The notes: generated by a model not told the origin, from the letters alone. A stretch of DNA of 64,000 bases from Pseudomonas anuradhapurensis (GCF_014269225.2 NZ_CP077097.1:750001-814000), one strand, 5' to 3'. Numbered from the stretch's first letter, positions 33,930 through 44,217 are shown. Made by a program: numbers and translations.

Positions 33930-36368
33930 ATGCCCGATCCTGTCGCTGCGCGCCTGCGTCTCGCGCCTGAAGCCCTGACCCGGCGTTTCTCCCCCGAGCA
34001 GTTTGCCTTTACCAACACCGACGATCTGGAGCCGTTTCGCGGAGTCCTGGGCCAGGAACGTGCTGTCGAGGCCCTGCAGTTCGGCGTGGCCATGCCGCGC
34101 CCCGGTTACAACGTGTATGTGATGGGCGAGCCCGGCACCGGCCGTTTCTCGTTCGTCAAGCGCTACCTCAAGGCCGAGGGCAAGCGCCAGCAGACCCCGG
34201 CCGACTGGGTCTACGTCAATCACTTCGATGACACCCGCGAACCGCGCGCGCTGGAATTGCCCTCCGGCAGCGCCGGGGCGTTCATTGCCGACATGAACGG
34301 GTTGATCGACAACCTGTTGGCGACCTTCCCGGCGGTGTTCGAGCACCCGTCCTACCAGCAGAAGAAAGGCGCCATCGACCGTGCCTTCAACCAGCGCTAC
34401 GACCGCGCCCTGGATGTGATCGAGCGTGCCTCGCTGGAAAAGGACGTGGCCCTGTACCGCGATGCCAGCAATGTCGCCTTCACCCCGATGGCCGACGGCA
34501 AGGCCCTGGATGAAGCCGAATTCGCCCAGCTGCCGGAAGAAGTACGCGAGCAGTTTCACGAAGATATCGCCCTGCTCGAGGAGCGCCTGAACGAAGAACT
34601 GGCCAGCCTGCCGCAATGGAAGCGCGAGTCGAACAACCAGCTGCGCCAGCTCAACGAAGAAACCATCACCCTGGCCCTGCAGCCGTTGCTGGCGCCGTTG
34701 TCGGAAAAATACGCGGAAAACGCGGCGGTCTGTGCCTACCTGCAGTCGGTGCAGTTGAACCTGCTGCGGACCGTGGTCGAGCAACTGGTCGACGACAGCA
34801 AGAGTGACGCCGCCGCGCGCAAGCTGCTCGAAGAGCAGTATGCTCCCAGCCTGGTGGTCGGCCACCACGCCGACGGCGGTGCGCCGGTGGTGTTCGAGCC
34901 CCACCCGACCTACGACAACCTGTTCGGCCGCATCGAGTACAGCACCGACCAGGGCGCCCTGTATACCTCGTACCGCCAGCTGCGCCCGGGCGCACTGCAT
35001 CGCGCCAACGGGGGGTTCCTGATCCTCGAAGCCGAGAAGATGCTCGGCGAGCCGTTCGTCTGGGACGCACTCAAGCGTGCCCTGCAGTCGCGCAAGCTGA
35101 AGATGGAGTCGCCGTTGGGCGAGCTGGGCCGCGTGGCCACCGTCAGCCTGACGCCGCAGGTGATCCCGCTGAACGTCAAGCTGATCATCATCGGTTCGCG
35201 CCAGCTGTACTACGCGCTGCAAGACCACGACCCGGACTTCCAGGAGATGTTCCGCGTGCTGGTCGACTTCGACGAAGACATGCCCATGGTCGACGAGAAC
35301 CTGGAGCAGTTCGCCCAGTTGCTGCGCACCCGCACCAACGAAGAGGGCATGGCGCCGCTGACCAGTGATGCGGTGGCGCGCCTGGCCACCTACAGCGCCC
35401 GCCTGGCAGAGAACCAGTCGCGCTTGTCGGCGCGTATCGGCGACCTGTTCCAGCTGGTCAGCGAAGCCGATTTCATTCGCCAGCTGGCCAGTGACGAAAT
35501 GACCGACGCCGGCCATATCGAACGCGCGCTCAAGGCCAAGGCCACCCGTACCGGGCGTGTTTCGCAGCGGGTGCTGGACGACATGCTGGCCGGCATCATC
35601 CTGATCGACACCGAAGGCGCGGCCATCGGCAAGTGCAACGGCCTGACCGTGCTGGAAGTGGGCGACTCGGCGTTCGGCATGCCGGCGCGTATCTCCGCCA
35701 CCGTGTACCCGGGCGGCAGCGGCATCGTCGACATCGAGCGCGAGGTCAACCTCGGCCAGCCAATCCACTCCAAGGGCGTGATGATCCTTACCGGTTACCT
35801 GGGCAGCCGTTATGCCCAGGAATTCCCGCTGGCGATCTCGGCGAGCATTGCCCTGGAACAATCCTACGGCTACGTCGACGGTGACAGCGCCTCGCTGGGC
35901 GAGGCCTGCACGCTGATCTCGGCCTTGTCGCGCACGCCGCTCAAGCAGTGCTTCGCCATCACTGGCTCGATCAACCAGTTTGGTGAAGTGCAGGCGGTGG
36001 GTGGGGTCAACGAGAAGATCGAAGGTTTCTTCCGTTTGTGCGAGGCACGTGGCCTGACCGGCGAACAGGGGGTGATCATCCCGCGGGCCAACGTCGCCAC
36101 GCTGATGCTCGACGAGCGCGTGCTGCAGGCGGTGGAGAACGGCATGTTCCACGTCTATGCGGTCAGCCAGGCCGACGAGGCGCTGAGCCTGCTGGTGGGC
36201 GAGGAGGCCGGCGTGCTGGATGACAAGGGCCAGTTCACCGAAGGCAGCGTCAATGCTCGCGTAGTAGAGCGCCTGCGCGAGATCGCCGAGATGATCGGCG
36301 AGGAAGAAATCGAGAAGGCGGAGAAAGAGCGTCTGGAAGAGGTGATTGCCCAGGCCAAGCCGGCCTGA
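33930..36368 (+). CDS. Lon-family (AAA/LonB-like) ATP-dependent protease
   Basis: This 812-residue protein has an N-terminal AAA_32-type ATPase region with a long helical insertion (about 150-290) and a C-terminal Lon protease domain. The Ser-Lys dyad is visible as Ser653 in GDSASLGEAC and Lys696 in VNEKIEGF. The Walker A motif reads GEPGTGRFS, with Arg72 where Lys is expected, while the Walker B region near ANGGFLILEAEKML is kept. It belongs to the Lon-related YcbZ/LonC-like group. Substrates are unknown. It is monocistronic. Confidence 0.85.
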   Translation: MPDPVAARLRLAPEALTRRFSPEQFAFTNTDDLEPFRGVLGQERAVEALQFGVAMPRPGYNVYVMGEPGTGRFSFVKRYLKAEGKRQQTPADWVYVNHFDDTREPRALELPSGSAGAFIADMNGLIDNLLATFPAVFEHPSYQQKKGAIDRAFNQRYDRALDVIERASLEKDVALYRDASNVAFTPMADGKALDEAEFAQLPEEVREQFHEDIALLEERLNEELASLPQWKRESNNQLRQLNEETITLALQPLLAPLSEKYAENAAVCAYLQSVQLNLLRTVVEQLVDDSKSDAAARKLLEEQYAPSLVVGHHADGGAPVVFEPHPTYDNLFGRIEYSTDQGALYTSYRQLRPGALHRANGGFLILEAEKMLGEPFVWDALKRALQSRKLKMESPLGELGRVATVSLTPQVIPLNVKLIIIGSRQLYYALQDHDPDFQEMFRVLVDFDEDMPMVDENLEQFAQLLRTRTNEEGMAPLTSDAVARLATYSARLAENQSRLSARIGDLFQLVSEADFIRQLASDEMTDAGHIERALKAKATRTGRVSQRVLDDMLAGIILIDTEGAAIGKCNGLTVLEVGDSAFGMPARISATVYPGGSGIVDIEREVNLGQPIHSKGVMILTGYLGSRYAQEFPLAISASIALEQSYGYVDGDSASLGEACTLISALSRTPLKQCFAITGSINQFGEVQAVGGVNEKIEGFFRLCEARGLTGEQGVIIPRANVATLMLDERVLQAVENGMFHVYAVSQADEALSLLVGEEAGVLDDKGQFTEGSVNARVVERLREIAEMIGEEEIEKAEKERLEEVIAQAKPA

Positions 36369-36378
36369 GTCAATAAAT

Positions 36379-36418
36379 CGGCGCTGGCGGCGATATGCTA
36401 CCGTTCAGCGCCGGTTTT
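36379..36418 (+). terminator. Probable terminator after the Lon-like gene
   Basis: CGGCGCTG pairs with CAGCGCCG over a 19-nt loop that holds a further CGG/CCG pair, followed by GTTTT. It begins 11 nt after the stop codon. Confidence 0.7.
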
Positions 36419-36528
36419 CCATCTTTTCGTGCTGTTCTTCTATGCTGGAACTTAAGGACGTTATCAGCGTTCAGGATGGAAACAGCCTGACTCCAGGCTG
36501 AACAAGGCTCTTTGGAGGGGACGCGGCC

Positions 36529-36867
36529 ATGCGCAACCTCAGCCTCACGCGCCAGTGCCTAGGCCTGGTGACCCGTATCGAATGTTGCATCCGACCGCTG
36601 GCCGGGGACAACGGTATGTGGACGCTGCTGTTCGCTGCTGGAATGGCCGGTGAACAGCCTTCCGCGATCAAGGCCCAGGGGCCGTTTCATGGGCCGCTGG
36701 TGGCCGAGTCGGTAATGAATGCCATTGTCGACAGCCTGACCTTGCATGGCTACCAGGTGGCCGAAGATCCGCAGATCTGGTGTTTGCACCTGCAGGCGCA
36801 GTTGCGGCGAATCAATGGCGATCGTTGTCGCAACCTTGGGGATTTCCAGTTCCATCCTGAAACCTGA
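36529..36867 (+). CDS. Conserved pseudomonad protein of unknown function (112 aa)
   Basis: This 112-residue soluble protein, preceded by a good GGAGGGG site, has an N-terminal region with paired Cys (RIECCIRPL) and the segments MWTLLFAAGMAGEQPSAIK and VAEDPQIWCLHLQAQLRRI. I recall similar proteins at the same place beside the Lon-like gene in other Pseudomonas genomes, but no domain is recognised. It ends directly before a strong terminator, so it forms its own transcription unit or the end of one. Confidence 0.7.
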   Translation: MRNLSLTRQCLGLVTRIECCIRPLAGDNGMWTLLFAAGMAGEQPSAIKAQGPFHGPLVAESVMNAIVDSLTLHGYQVAEDPQIWCLHLQAQLRRINGDRCRNLGDFQFHPET

Positions 36868-36876
36868 ACCATTGCT

Positions 36877-36899
36877 GGGGCTGCAGCACAGCCCCTTTT
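36877..36899 (+). terminator. Intrinsic terminator
   Basis: GGGGCTG, a 5-nt loop and CAGCCCC are followed by TTTT, 10 nt after the preceding stop codon. Confidence 0.85.
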
Positions 36900-36977
36900 C
36901 AGCGGGCTTTTGCTGCAACAGGTGGCTGGCTATACTCGCCGTCGCTTTTTTAGTCACCTGATGAGTCCCAACCCTCC

Positions 36978-37466
36978 ATGGAACGTATCCTCGAAAACGC
37001 GATGTATGCCTCGCGCTGGCTGCTCGCACCGATCTACTTCGGTCTGTCCCTTGGCCTGCTGGCCCTGGCGCTGAAATTCTTCCAGGAAGTGATCCACGTC
37101 CTGCCCAATGTCTTCGCCCTGAGTGAAGCCGACCTGATCCTGGTGATCCTGTCGTTGATCGACATGTCGCTGGTCGGTGGGCTGCTGGTGATGGTGATGA
37201 TCTCTGGCTATGAGAACTTCGTCTCGCAACTGGATATCGACGAAAGCAAGGAAAAGCTCAACTGGCTGGGCAAGATGGATTCTTCGTCGCTGAAGATGAA
37301 AGTCGCGGCGTCGATCGTGGCCATTTCGTCCATTCACCTGCTGCGAGTGTTCATGGATGCGCAGAACATCTCCACCGACTACCTGATGTGGTACGTGATC
37401 ATCCACATGACCTTCGTGGTCTCGGCGTTCTGCATGGGCTACCTGGACAAGCTCACCAAGCACTGA
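36978..37466 (+). CDS. UPF0114 (YqhA-family) inner-membrane protein
   Basis: This 162-residue protein has four hydrophobic helices and the family's opening [20 protein letters not shown], split by a short loop from [13 protein letters not shown]. The central [23 protein letters not shown] segment and an [12 protein letters not shown] stretch near 112-123 identify the UPF0114/TIGR00645 family. Its function is unknown; it is in the inner membrane. It lies alone and is followed by a REP pair. Confidence 0.88.
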   Translation: MERILENAMYASRWLLAPIYFGLSLGLLALALKFFQEVIHVLPNVFALSEADLILVILSLIDMSLVGGLLVMVMISGYENFVSQLDIDESKEKLNWLGKMDSSSLKMKVAASIVAISSIHLLRVFMDAQNISTDYLMWYVIIHMTFVVSAFCMGYLDKLTKH

Positions 37467-37487
37467 ACCCTCGCCTGACGCGGCCCG

Positions 37488-37621
37488 TGTAGGAGCGGCC
37501 TTGTGTCGCGATGGGGCGCGCAGCGGCCCTGACGATTGCAGCTTCGCCGCGAATTTGCAGCTTTGCACGACTATGGCCGGGACCGCTGCGCGCCCCATCG
37601 CGACGCAAGGCCGCTCCTACA
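37488..37621. repeat. REP inverted pair
   Basis: TGTAGGAGCGGCCTTGTGTC at the left and its reverse complement at the right frame a 134-bp unit with inner GGGGCGCGCAGCGG and CCGCTGCGCGCCCC arms, making a long cruciform-capable repeat between two forward genes. Confidence 0.9.
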
Positions 37622-37738
37622 GCAATTGCGCTGCTTGGCGCTGGCAACTGACGAGCGGCGTCAGTCGTGCCTTGTGTATTCTGCGTTTCTGTACAAAAAA
37701 TGAGCTTTCATGCGTGGTTCCCGTCCCGAGGTGCTCTC

Positions 37739-38044
37739 ATGAACCTGCATCAGCTCAACACCGAGGCCAGGTCTGGCCATGTCGACGAACTGAACCTGAT
37801 CGCCATCGAAGGCGGTGACTACCTGCTCGAGGCCCGGGTCAAGGGCCACGCCCATCCGCTGTCCGACGCCCGTGGGCAACGCCTGCGCGTGCACTCGGTA
37901 GAGGATGCGCGCAAGCTGCTGCAAACCATCCCCATGGTTTCGATGAACCTGGTGCACTGGTCGGTGCAGGATGAAATGTGTGGCATGGGCACGCACCCGG
38001 AAGAAGACTTGAAGGTGCCGATTTCCCAGCGCTCGGCCTGGTAG
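37739..38044 (+). CDS. DUF6482-type small protein (101 aa)
   Basis: This 101-residue soluble protein begins MNLHQLNTEARSGHVDELNL and has YLLEARVKGHAHPLSDARG and a VHSVEDARKLL segment. It resembles pseudomonad proteins placed in DUF6482, sometimes labelled metal ABC transporter ATPase without support. It has no Walker motif, so that label is wrong. In-frame codons upstream of 37739 lie in non-coding sequence. Its function is unknown. Confidence 0.72.
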   Translation: MNLHQLNTEARSGHVDELNLIAIEGGDYLLEARVKGHAHPLSDARGQRLRVHSVEDARKLLQTIPMVSMNLVHWSVQDEMCGMGTHPEEDLKVPISQRSAW

Positions 38045-38129
38045 CTGCTCGCGGCGCCCCAGTGTGCTAGGCTGCTCGCCCTTTTCATCAAGGGCGCGGC
38101 TTCACTGCGCCCTGCAGTGGAGCACGACA

Positions 38130-38747
38130 ATGTCCGAACTCAACCTGTCCACCGACGAAACTCGCGTCAGCTACGGCATCGGCCGTCAGCTGGGCGGCCA
38201 GCTGCGTGACAACCCGCCACCAGGCGTGAGCCTGGAAGCCATCCTCGCCGGCCTGACCGACGCCTTCAACGGTGCCGACAGCCGCGTCAGCGAAGCCGAC
38301 CTGTCGGCCAGCTTCAAGGTCATCCGCGAAGTGATGCAAGCCGAAGCGGCCGCCAAGGCTGAAGCTGCTGCTGCCGCTGGCAAGGAATTCCTGGCTGAAA
38401 ACGCCAAGCGCGAAGGCATCACCACCCTGGCCTCGGGCCTGCAGTTCGAAGTGCTGACCGCAGGTGAAGGCGCCAAGCCGACCCGCGAAAGCAACGTTCG
38501 CACCCACTACCACGGCACCCTGATCGACGGCACTGTGTTCGACAGCTCCTACGATCGTGGCCAGCCGGCCGAATTCCCGGTGGGTGGCGTGATCGCTGGC
38601 TGGACCGAAGCCCTGCAACTGATGAACGCCGGCAGCAAATGGCGCCTGTACGTACCGAGCGAGCTGGCTTACGGCGCCCAGGGCGTTGGCAGCATCCCGC
38701 CGCACAGCGTGCTGGTGTTCGACGTCGAGCTGCTCGACGTTCTGTAA
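38130..38747 (+). CDS. fklB: FKBP-type peptidyl-prolyl isomerase
   Basis: This 205-residue protein has a helical dimerisation region (about 1-95, with LSTDETRVSYGIGRQLGGQL at its start) and a C-terminal FKBP domain (about 110-205). The FKBP domain includes VRTHYHGTLIDGTVFDSSYDR in two parts and SKWRLYVPSELAYG. There is no signal peptide, so it is cytoplasmic FklB rather than periplasmic FkpA. The start at 38130 follows CAGTGGAG and gives the family's normal length. REP sequence begins 6 nt after the stop. Confidence 0.92.
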   Translation: MSELNLSTDETRVSYGIGRQLGGQLRDNPPPGVSLEAILAGLTDAFNGADSRVSEADLSASFKVIREVMQAEAAAKAEAAAAAGKEFLAENAKREGITTLASGLQFEVLTAGEGAKPTRESNVRTHYHGTLIDGTVFDSSYDRGQPAEFPVGGVIAGWTEALQLMNAGSKWRLYVPSELAYGAQGVGSIPPHSVLVFDVELLDVL

Positions 38748-38753
38748 TACCGC

Positions 38754-38800
38754 TGGGGCCGCTTTGCGGCCCATTCGCGACACAAGGCTGCTGCTACAGG
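38754..38800. repeat. REP element, left half of a pair
   Basis: GGGGCCGCTTTGCGGCCC followed by TTCGCGACACAAGGC and a CTACAGG end is one family A REP copy. Its partner lies at 38871-38916 on the other side of the 53-bp palindrome. Confidence 0.85.
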
Positions 38801-38801
38801 G

Positions 38802-38854
38802 TGAACTGCGCCCCTGATGTTGGACAAAAAATCCAACCTCAGGGGCGTAGTTCA
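38802..38854. repeat. 53-bp near-perfect palindrome resembling fused IS3/IS150-type ends
   Basis: Two 23-nt arms (left arm begins TGAACTGCGCCCCTGATG) match at 21 of 23 positions and enclose CAAAAAA. The arm sequence, TGAACTG..CCCC..GTTGGA, resembles terminal repeats of IS150-group IS3 elements. GGG flanks both sides (38799-38801 and 38855-38857), the size of an IS3-family target duplication. No transposase is present. It may be a minimal MITE-like remnant. It could also work as a hairpin terminator between fklB and the convergent gene. Confidence 0.7.
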
Positions 38855-38870
38855 GGGATATGCGTTCTCC

Positions 38871-38916
38871 TGTAGGAGCGGCCTTGCGTCGCGATCGAGG
38901 GCGAAGCCCTCGCCAG
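38871..38916. repeat. REP element, right half of the pair
   Basis: TGTAGGAGCGGCCTTGCGTC followed by a GAGGGCGAAGCCCTC hairpin is the second REP copy of the pair that brackets the palindrome. Confidence 0.85.
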
Positions 38917-38921
38917 GCTAG

Positions 38922-39167
38922 TCAGTTCCAGTCTGTTCCCCCAGGGCGCAATGCCCGTGCATAGCAGAACAGAAACAGGTTGCGCACCAGCTCCTTGAGC
39001 ACCCCCGGTTCACTCGAGTTGAGCCCGCTCATGTCCAGGTCGCCCTGGTCACGCAGTTCGTCGAGCGCTTCTTGTTCAAGCACCGCGCACACTTCGCCGG
39101 TTTCCCGATGAAGGATGCGCAGGTAGGGGTGAGGGCGGTCCAGCCAGGCGTCGATCAGATAAGTCAT
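38922..39167 (-). CDS. Small protein with a Fur-box promoter (81 aa)
   Basis: This 81-residue acidic protein begins MTYLIDAWLDRPHPYLRILH and includes TGEVCAVLEQEALDELRDQG and a LVRNLFLFCYARALRPG end. It has no known domain. It resembles the conserved Pseudomonas protein at this locus that I recall being induced by iron starvation in P. aeruginosa. A good Fur-box-like sequence lies 30 nt upstream. The ATG at 39167 is preceded by AAGGAGAAT. Confidence 0.75.
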   Translation of the reverse strand: MTYLIDAWLDRPHPYLRILHRETGEVCAVLEQEALDELRDQGDLDMSGLNSSEPGVLKELVRNLFLFCYARALRPGGTDWN

Positions 39168-39196
39168 GGCTATTCTCCTTGGATAGCGGACCCAAT

Positions 39197-39215
39197 GAGA
39201 ATAATTCTTATTATC
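39197..39215 (-). promoter_or_regulatory. Fur box upstream of the 81-residue gene
   Basis: GAGAATAATTCTTATTATC matches the 19-bp Fur consensus at 14 of 19 positions by eye and sits in a very AT-rich patch 30 nt from the start codon. It predicts iron repression of the downstream gene. Confidence 0.7.
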
Positions 39216-39250
39216 TAAATAGCAAGCGCCAATTGGCGGTTTTTGCGTTA

Positions 39251-39592
39251 TCAGACTTTACGCACGAACTCGGACTTCAGCTTCATGGCGCCGATGCCGT
39301 CGATCTTGCAGTCGATGTCGTGGTCGCCATCGCACAGGCGGATGTTCTTGACCTTGGTACCGACCTTGACCACCAGGGACGAACCCTTGACCTTGAGGTC
39401 CTTGATCACGGTGACGGTATCGCCGTCCTGCAGGATGTTGCCGACCGAGTCCTTCTTCACCACCTCGTCGCTGGCTGCCTCGGCATCGCCGCTGGCCGAC
39501 CATTCGTGGGCGCATTCAGGGCAGATCAGCTGAGTGCCATCCTCGTAGGTGTATTCGGAGTTGCATTTTGGGCAGGGTGGCAGAGTGCTCAC
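39251..39592 (-). CDS. phnA: PhnA-family (YjdM) zinc-ribbon protein
   Basis: This 113-residue protein has an N-terminal zinc ribbon (Cys7, Cys10, Cys24, Cys27 in [12 protein letters not shown] and CPECAHEW). The C-terminal PhnA/SH3-like domain has [19 protein letters not shown] and [12 protein letters not shown]. It is close to E. coli YjdM, once thought to act in alkylphosphonate use but without proven enzyme activity. No phn genes are nearby. It is transcribed toward the 81-residue gene. Confidence 0.92.
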   Translation of the reverse strand: MSTLPPCPKCNSEYTYEDGTQLICPECAHEWSASGDAEAASDEVVKKDSVGNILQDGDTVTVIKDLKVKGSSLVVKVGTKVKNIRLCDGDHDIDCKIDGIGAMKLKSEFVRKV

Positions 39593-39674
39593 TTCGGTTC
39601 CTCAAACAGACAGGCGGTAAAGCCCGACATTGTAAGAGGTATCGTTGCAGAAGGGATTATGTCCGGACAAAAGC

Positions 39675-39758
39675 ATTCGCGGGCTTGCCCGCTCCCACCG
39701 GGATAGCACCACCTCGAGGGCTGTACTTATCCTGTGGGAGCGGGCGAGCCCGCGAATG
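39675..39758. repeat. REP inverted pair (GTGGGAGCGGGC family)
   Basis: CATTCGCGGGCTTGCCCGCT at the left faces AGCGGGCGAGCCCGCGAATG at the right in an 84-bp unit. It lies between phnA (start side) and the end of ispB. Confidence 0.88.
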
Positions 39759-39774
39759 GAGTTGACGCGATCTA

Positions 39775-40743
39775 TCAGTGAGTACGCGCGACCGCAAACT
39801 CGCTTAGCTCAACCAGCGCATCCCGGTACTCGCTGGCCGGCAGCACCTCGAGGCATGCGATGGCGCGCTTCACATAGTCACGTGCCAGCTCGGCGGTGTA
39901 GTTCAGCGCACCGGATGCCTCGACCGCCACGCGAATCTGCTCGAGGTCTTCCAGGCCACCCTTCTGGATCGCCTGGCGCACCAGCGCAGCCTGTTCGGCG
40001 GTGCCTTCGCGCATGGTGTAGATCAGCGGCAGGGTAGGCTTGCCTTCGGCCAGGTCGTCGCCGACGTTCTTGCCCAGGGTCTGCGAGTCGCCCTTGTAAT
40101 CCAGCAGGTCGTCGACCAGCTGGAAGGCCACGCCCAGGTGATCGCCGAAGGTGCGCAGGGCTTCGCGCTGCTCGTCGCTGGCATCCGCCAGCGCGGCGGC
40201 GCTGTGGGTCGAGGCCTCGAACAGCATCGCGGTCTTGCCGCGAATCACCTCCATGTAGACTTCCTCGGTGGTGCTGGCATCGCGTACCCGCGACAGCTGC
40301 AGCACTTCGCCCTCGGCAATCACCCGGGTGGCCTTGGACAGGATCTGCATGACCGGCATCGAACCGAGTTCGACCATCATCTCGAACGAGCGCGAATAGA
40401 GGAAGTCGCCCACCAGCACGCTCGGCGCGTTGCCCCACAGGGCATTGGCGGTGGAGCGGCCACGGCGCATGCCGGACATGTCGACCACGTCGTCGTGCAG
40501 CAGGGTGGCGGTGTGCAGGAACTCGATGGTGGCGGCCAGCAGGCGCAGGTCGTCGCCTTCGCGGCCCAGGGCCTTGCCGCACAGCAGGACCAGCAGCGGA
40601 CGCAGGCGCTTGCCGCCGGCCGACGTGATATAGTCGCCGATCTTCGATACCAGCGGCACGCGCGAGGTCAGCTGCTTCTTGATGATCTCGTCGACGGCGC
40701 TGAAATCATCAGCCACCGCTCGGTAGAAGGATTGGGGTTGCAT
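39775..40743 (-). CDS. ispB: Octaprenyl-/polyprenyl diphosphate synthase
   Basis: This 322-residue trans-prenyltransferase makes the side chain of ubiquinone. Both aspartate-rich motifs are present: [15 protein letters not shown] near 82-96 and [13 protein letters not shown] near 210-222. The N-terminal [13 protein letters not shown] segment is also clear. It is divergent from rplU-rpmA, the usual arrangement in gamma-proteobacteria. The chain length (octaprenyl or nonaprenyl, UQ-9 in pseudomonads) cannot be read from sequence. Confidence 0.94.
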   Translation of the reverse strand: MQPQSFYRAVADDFSAVDEIIKKQLTSRVPLVSKIGDYITSAGGKRLRPLLVLLCGKALGREGDDLRLLAATIEFLHTATLLHDDVVDMSGMRRGRSTANALWGNAPSVLVGDFLYSRSFEMMVELGSMPVMQILSKATRVIAEGEVLQLSRVRDASTTEEVYMEVIRGKTAMLFEASTHSAAALADASDEQREALRTFGDHLGVAFQLVDDLLDYKGDSQTLGKNVGDDLAEGKPTLPLIYTMREGTAEQAALVRQAIQKGGLEDLEQIRVAVEASGALNYTAELARDYVKRAIACLEVLPASEYRDALVELSEFAVARTH

Positions 40744-40828
40744 CGGCTGCTCCAGTGAGGTTGCGCGGCATGCTAGGTCGCGGGTCCCGGTGTGTCAAGG
40801 CACGGTGCCGCCTGCCCGGGGGCGGTAC

Positions 40829-40857
40829 TTGCAAGCAAAACCGCGGTTGCGTACAAT
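40829..40857 (+). promoter_or_regulatory. Sigma-70 promoter of rplU-rpmA
   Basis: TTGCAA (40829-40834) and TACAAT (40852-40857) are separated by 17 nt. The predicted start near 40864 gives a leader of about 120 nt before rplU, long enough for autogenous control by ribosomal protein. Confidence 0.75.
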
Positions 40858-40987
40858 CGCGCACCCTAACTTCCTGGGCAGCACCTGCCTTACGCAATTG
40901 CACCGGGCCGTTCCAGCCCTGTGCAGCCATGCCAGCCAATACTCATCATATAAAGCGCTGGGTGAGCAGGATTATCGGAGAAATACC

Positions 40988-41302
40988 ATGTCTTACGCAG
41001 TAATCGTTACCGGCGGCAAGCAGTACAAAGTCGCTGAAGGTGAATTCCTCAAGATCGAAAAACTGGAAGTCGCCACTGGCGAATCCGTGACCTTCGATCG
41101 CGTTCTGCTGGTCGCCAACGGTGAAGAAGTCACCATCGGTGCTCCAGTTGTTGCTGGCGCTAAAGTAGTGGCCGAAGTCGTTTCGCAAGGCCGCCACGAC
41201 AAGGTTCGCATCATCAAGTTCCGTCGTCGTAAGCACCACATGAAGCGCATGGGCCACCGCCAGTGGTTCACCGAGATCAAAATCACCGGCATCCAGGCTT
41301 AA
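40988..41302 (+). CDS. rplU: 50S ribosomal protein L21
   Basis: This 104-residue protein matches L21 throughout: [18 protein letters not shown] at the start, [15 protein letters not shown] near 79-93 and the TEIKITGI end. It binds 23S rRNA in the large subunit. The ATG at 40988 follows ATCGGAGAAATACC. It is followed after 38 nt by rpmA in one operon. Confidence 0.98.
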   Translation: MSYAVIVTGGKQYKVAEGEFLKIEKLEVATGESVTFDRVLLVANGEEVTIGAPVVAGAKVVAEVVSQGRHDKVRIIKFRRRKHHMKRMGHRQWFTEIKITGIQA

Positions 41303-41340
41303 TCCCCTAGATCCCCTGAATTTATTTGGAGAATTGAACC

Positions 41341-41598
41341 ATGGCTCACAAGAAGGCTGGTGGTAGTACTCGTAACGGTCGCGACTCAGAATCGAAACGC
41401 CTTGGCGTGAAGATGTATGGCGGCCAGGTTATCAAGCCAGGCAACATCATCGTCCGCCAGCGCGGCACCGAATTCCACGCCGGCTACGGTGTTGGTATGG
41501 GCAAGGATCACACCCTGTTCGCCAAGATCGAAGGCGTGATCAAGTTCGAGAAGAAAGGCGAGTTCAACCGCCGTTACGTGAGCATCGTCGCAGCTTAA
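41341..41598 (+). CDS. rpmA: 50S ribosomal protein L27
   Basis: This 85-residue protein is typical L27, beginning [19 protein letters not shown] and containing [15 protein letters not shown]. Its N-terminal tail reaches the peptidyl transferase centre. It lacks the cleavable leader found in Firmicutes. It ends just before an intrinsic terminator. Confidence 0.98.
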   Translation: MAHKKAGGSTRNGRDSESKRLGVKMYGGQVIKPGNIIVRQRGTEFHAGYGVGMGKDHTLFAKIEGVIKFEKKGEFNRRYVSIVAA

Positions 41599-41615
41599 TC
41601 GCGACGTCGCTCCAG

Positions 41616-41642
41616 AAGCCCCGTCATGCGACGGGGCTTTTT
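41616..41642 (+). terminator. Intrinsic terminator of rplU-rpmA
   Basis: AAGCCCCGTC, an ATGC loop and GACGGGGCTT are followed by a T-run, 17 nt after the rpmA stop. Confidence 0.93.
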
Positions 41643-41786
41643 CGTTTGTGGTGAGCCTCTTGCAAAGCTGTTTGTATGGGCTGCCGGCGTGGGTTTCTAC
41701 GGTCGTACGGGGCCGCCGCGCTCATTTTTGCAAGAGCCTCAGGTTTATCAGTATTCAGCTCGTCGGAAGGCGAGAGGCGGTTTTGA

Positions 41787-43013
<1,227 letters not shown>

Positions 43014-43030
43014 CCGGTTGCAGTACACTA

Positions 43031-43057
43031 AACGCCGCTCTCGGGAGCGGCGTTTTT
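43031..43057 (+). terminator. Intrinsic terminator of obg
   Basis: AACGCCGCTC, a TCGG tetraloop and GAGCGGCGTT with a T-run lie 17 nt after the obg stop. Confidence 0.93.
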
Positions 43058-43098
43058 GTATCCACGGTATCTACAGATTCGACATAGGTTGGAAGAAG

Positions 43099-44217
43099 AT
43101 GCGAAGCAAGGTGACGGGCGCCAAGCGCTGGGTCGTGAAGATTGGCAGTGCTCTGCTGACCGCCGATGGCAAGGGCCTCGACCGCGGTGCCATGGCCGTT
43201 TGGGTCGAGCAGATGGTTGCGCTGCGTGAGGCAGGCGTGGAGTTGGTTCTGGTCTCCTCCGGGGCCGTGGCTGCCGGCATGAGCCAGCTGGGCTGGACTT
43301 CGCGACCGAGTGCGATGAACGAGCTGCAGGCGGCCGCCTCGATTGGCCAGATGCGCCTGGTGCAGGCCTGGGAATCGAGCTTCGGCGAGCACGGCAAGCA
43401 CACTGCGCAGATTCTCCTGACCCATGACGACCTGTCCGACCGCAAGCGCTACCTGAATGCCCGCAGCACCCTGCGTACGCTGGTCGACCTGGGCGTGGTG
43501 CCGGTGATCAACGAAAACGACACCGTGGTCACCGACGAGATCCGCTTCGGCGACAACGACACCCTGGCGGCGCTGGTGGCCAACCTGGTCGAGGCCGATT
43601 TGCTGGTGATCCTCACCGACCGCGATGGCATGTTCGACGCCGACCCGCGCAACAACCCCGAAGCCCAGCTGATCTACGAAGCCCGCGCTGACGACCCGGC
43701 GCTGGATGCCGTGGCCGGCGGTACCGGTGGTGCGCTGGGCCGTGGCGGCATGCAGACCAAGCTGCGCGCCGCACGCCTGGCGGCCCGTTCCGGTGCCCAC
43801 ACCATCATCATCGGCGGTCGCATCGAGCGCGTGCTGGACCGGCTCAAGGCCGGCGAGCGCCTGGGTACCCTGCTGTCGCCAGAGCGCGGCATGCTCGCGG
43901 CGCGCAAGCAGTGGCTGGCCGGCCACCTGCAGACCCGTGGCACCCTGGTGCTGGATGCCGGTGCGGTGCAGGCCCTGCGCCAGGCCAACAAGAGCCTGCT
44001 GCCGGTTGGCGTGAAGACCGTGCAAGGCAGCTTCCGCCGCGGCGAAATGGTGGTGTGCGTCGGCCCGGACGGCCATGAAGTGGCGCGCGGCCTGGCCAAC
44101 TACAGCGCCCTGGAGGCGCAGAAGATCATCGGTCAGCCGTCGGATGCCATCGAAAGTATCCTCGGCTACATCGCGGAGCCCGAGTTGGTGCACCGTGACA
44201 ACCTGGTTCTGGTCTGA
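43099..44217 (+). CDS. proB: Glutamate 5-kinase
   Basis: This 372-residue enzyme catalyses the first step of proline synthesis. It has the amino-acid kinase domain ([18 protein letters not shown] near 11-28, [15 protein letters not shown] and [11 protein letters not shown]) and a C-terminal PUA domain (about 280-365). The start at 43099 follows GGTTGGAAGAAG. Its stop lies 10 nt before creA, so the two are probably co-transcribed. Confidence 0.96.
   Translation: MRSKVTGAKRWVVKIGSALLTADGKGLDRGAMAVWVEQMVALREAGVELVLVSSGAVAAGMSQLGWTSRPSAMNELQAAASIGQMRLVQAWESSFGEHGKHTAQILLTHDDLSDRKRYLNARSTLRTLVDLGVVPVINENDTVVTDEIRFGDNDTLAALVANLVEADLLVILTDRDGMFDADPRNNPEAQLIYEARADDPALDAVAGGTGGALGRGGMQTKLRAARLAARSGAHTIIIGGRIERVLDRLKAGERLGTLLSPERGMLAARKQWLAGHLQTRGTLVLDAGAVQALRQANKSLLPVGVKTVQGSFRRGEMVVCVGPDGHEVARGLANYSALEAQKIIGQPSDAIESILGYIAEPELVHRDNLVLV

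Noticed and set aside
33699..36152. An 817-codon open frame antisense to the Lon-like gene
   Set aside because: The forward frame has the protease dyad and family structure; the reverse frame is rich in Gln, His and Val as expected for an antisense shadow.
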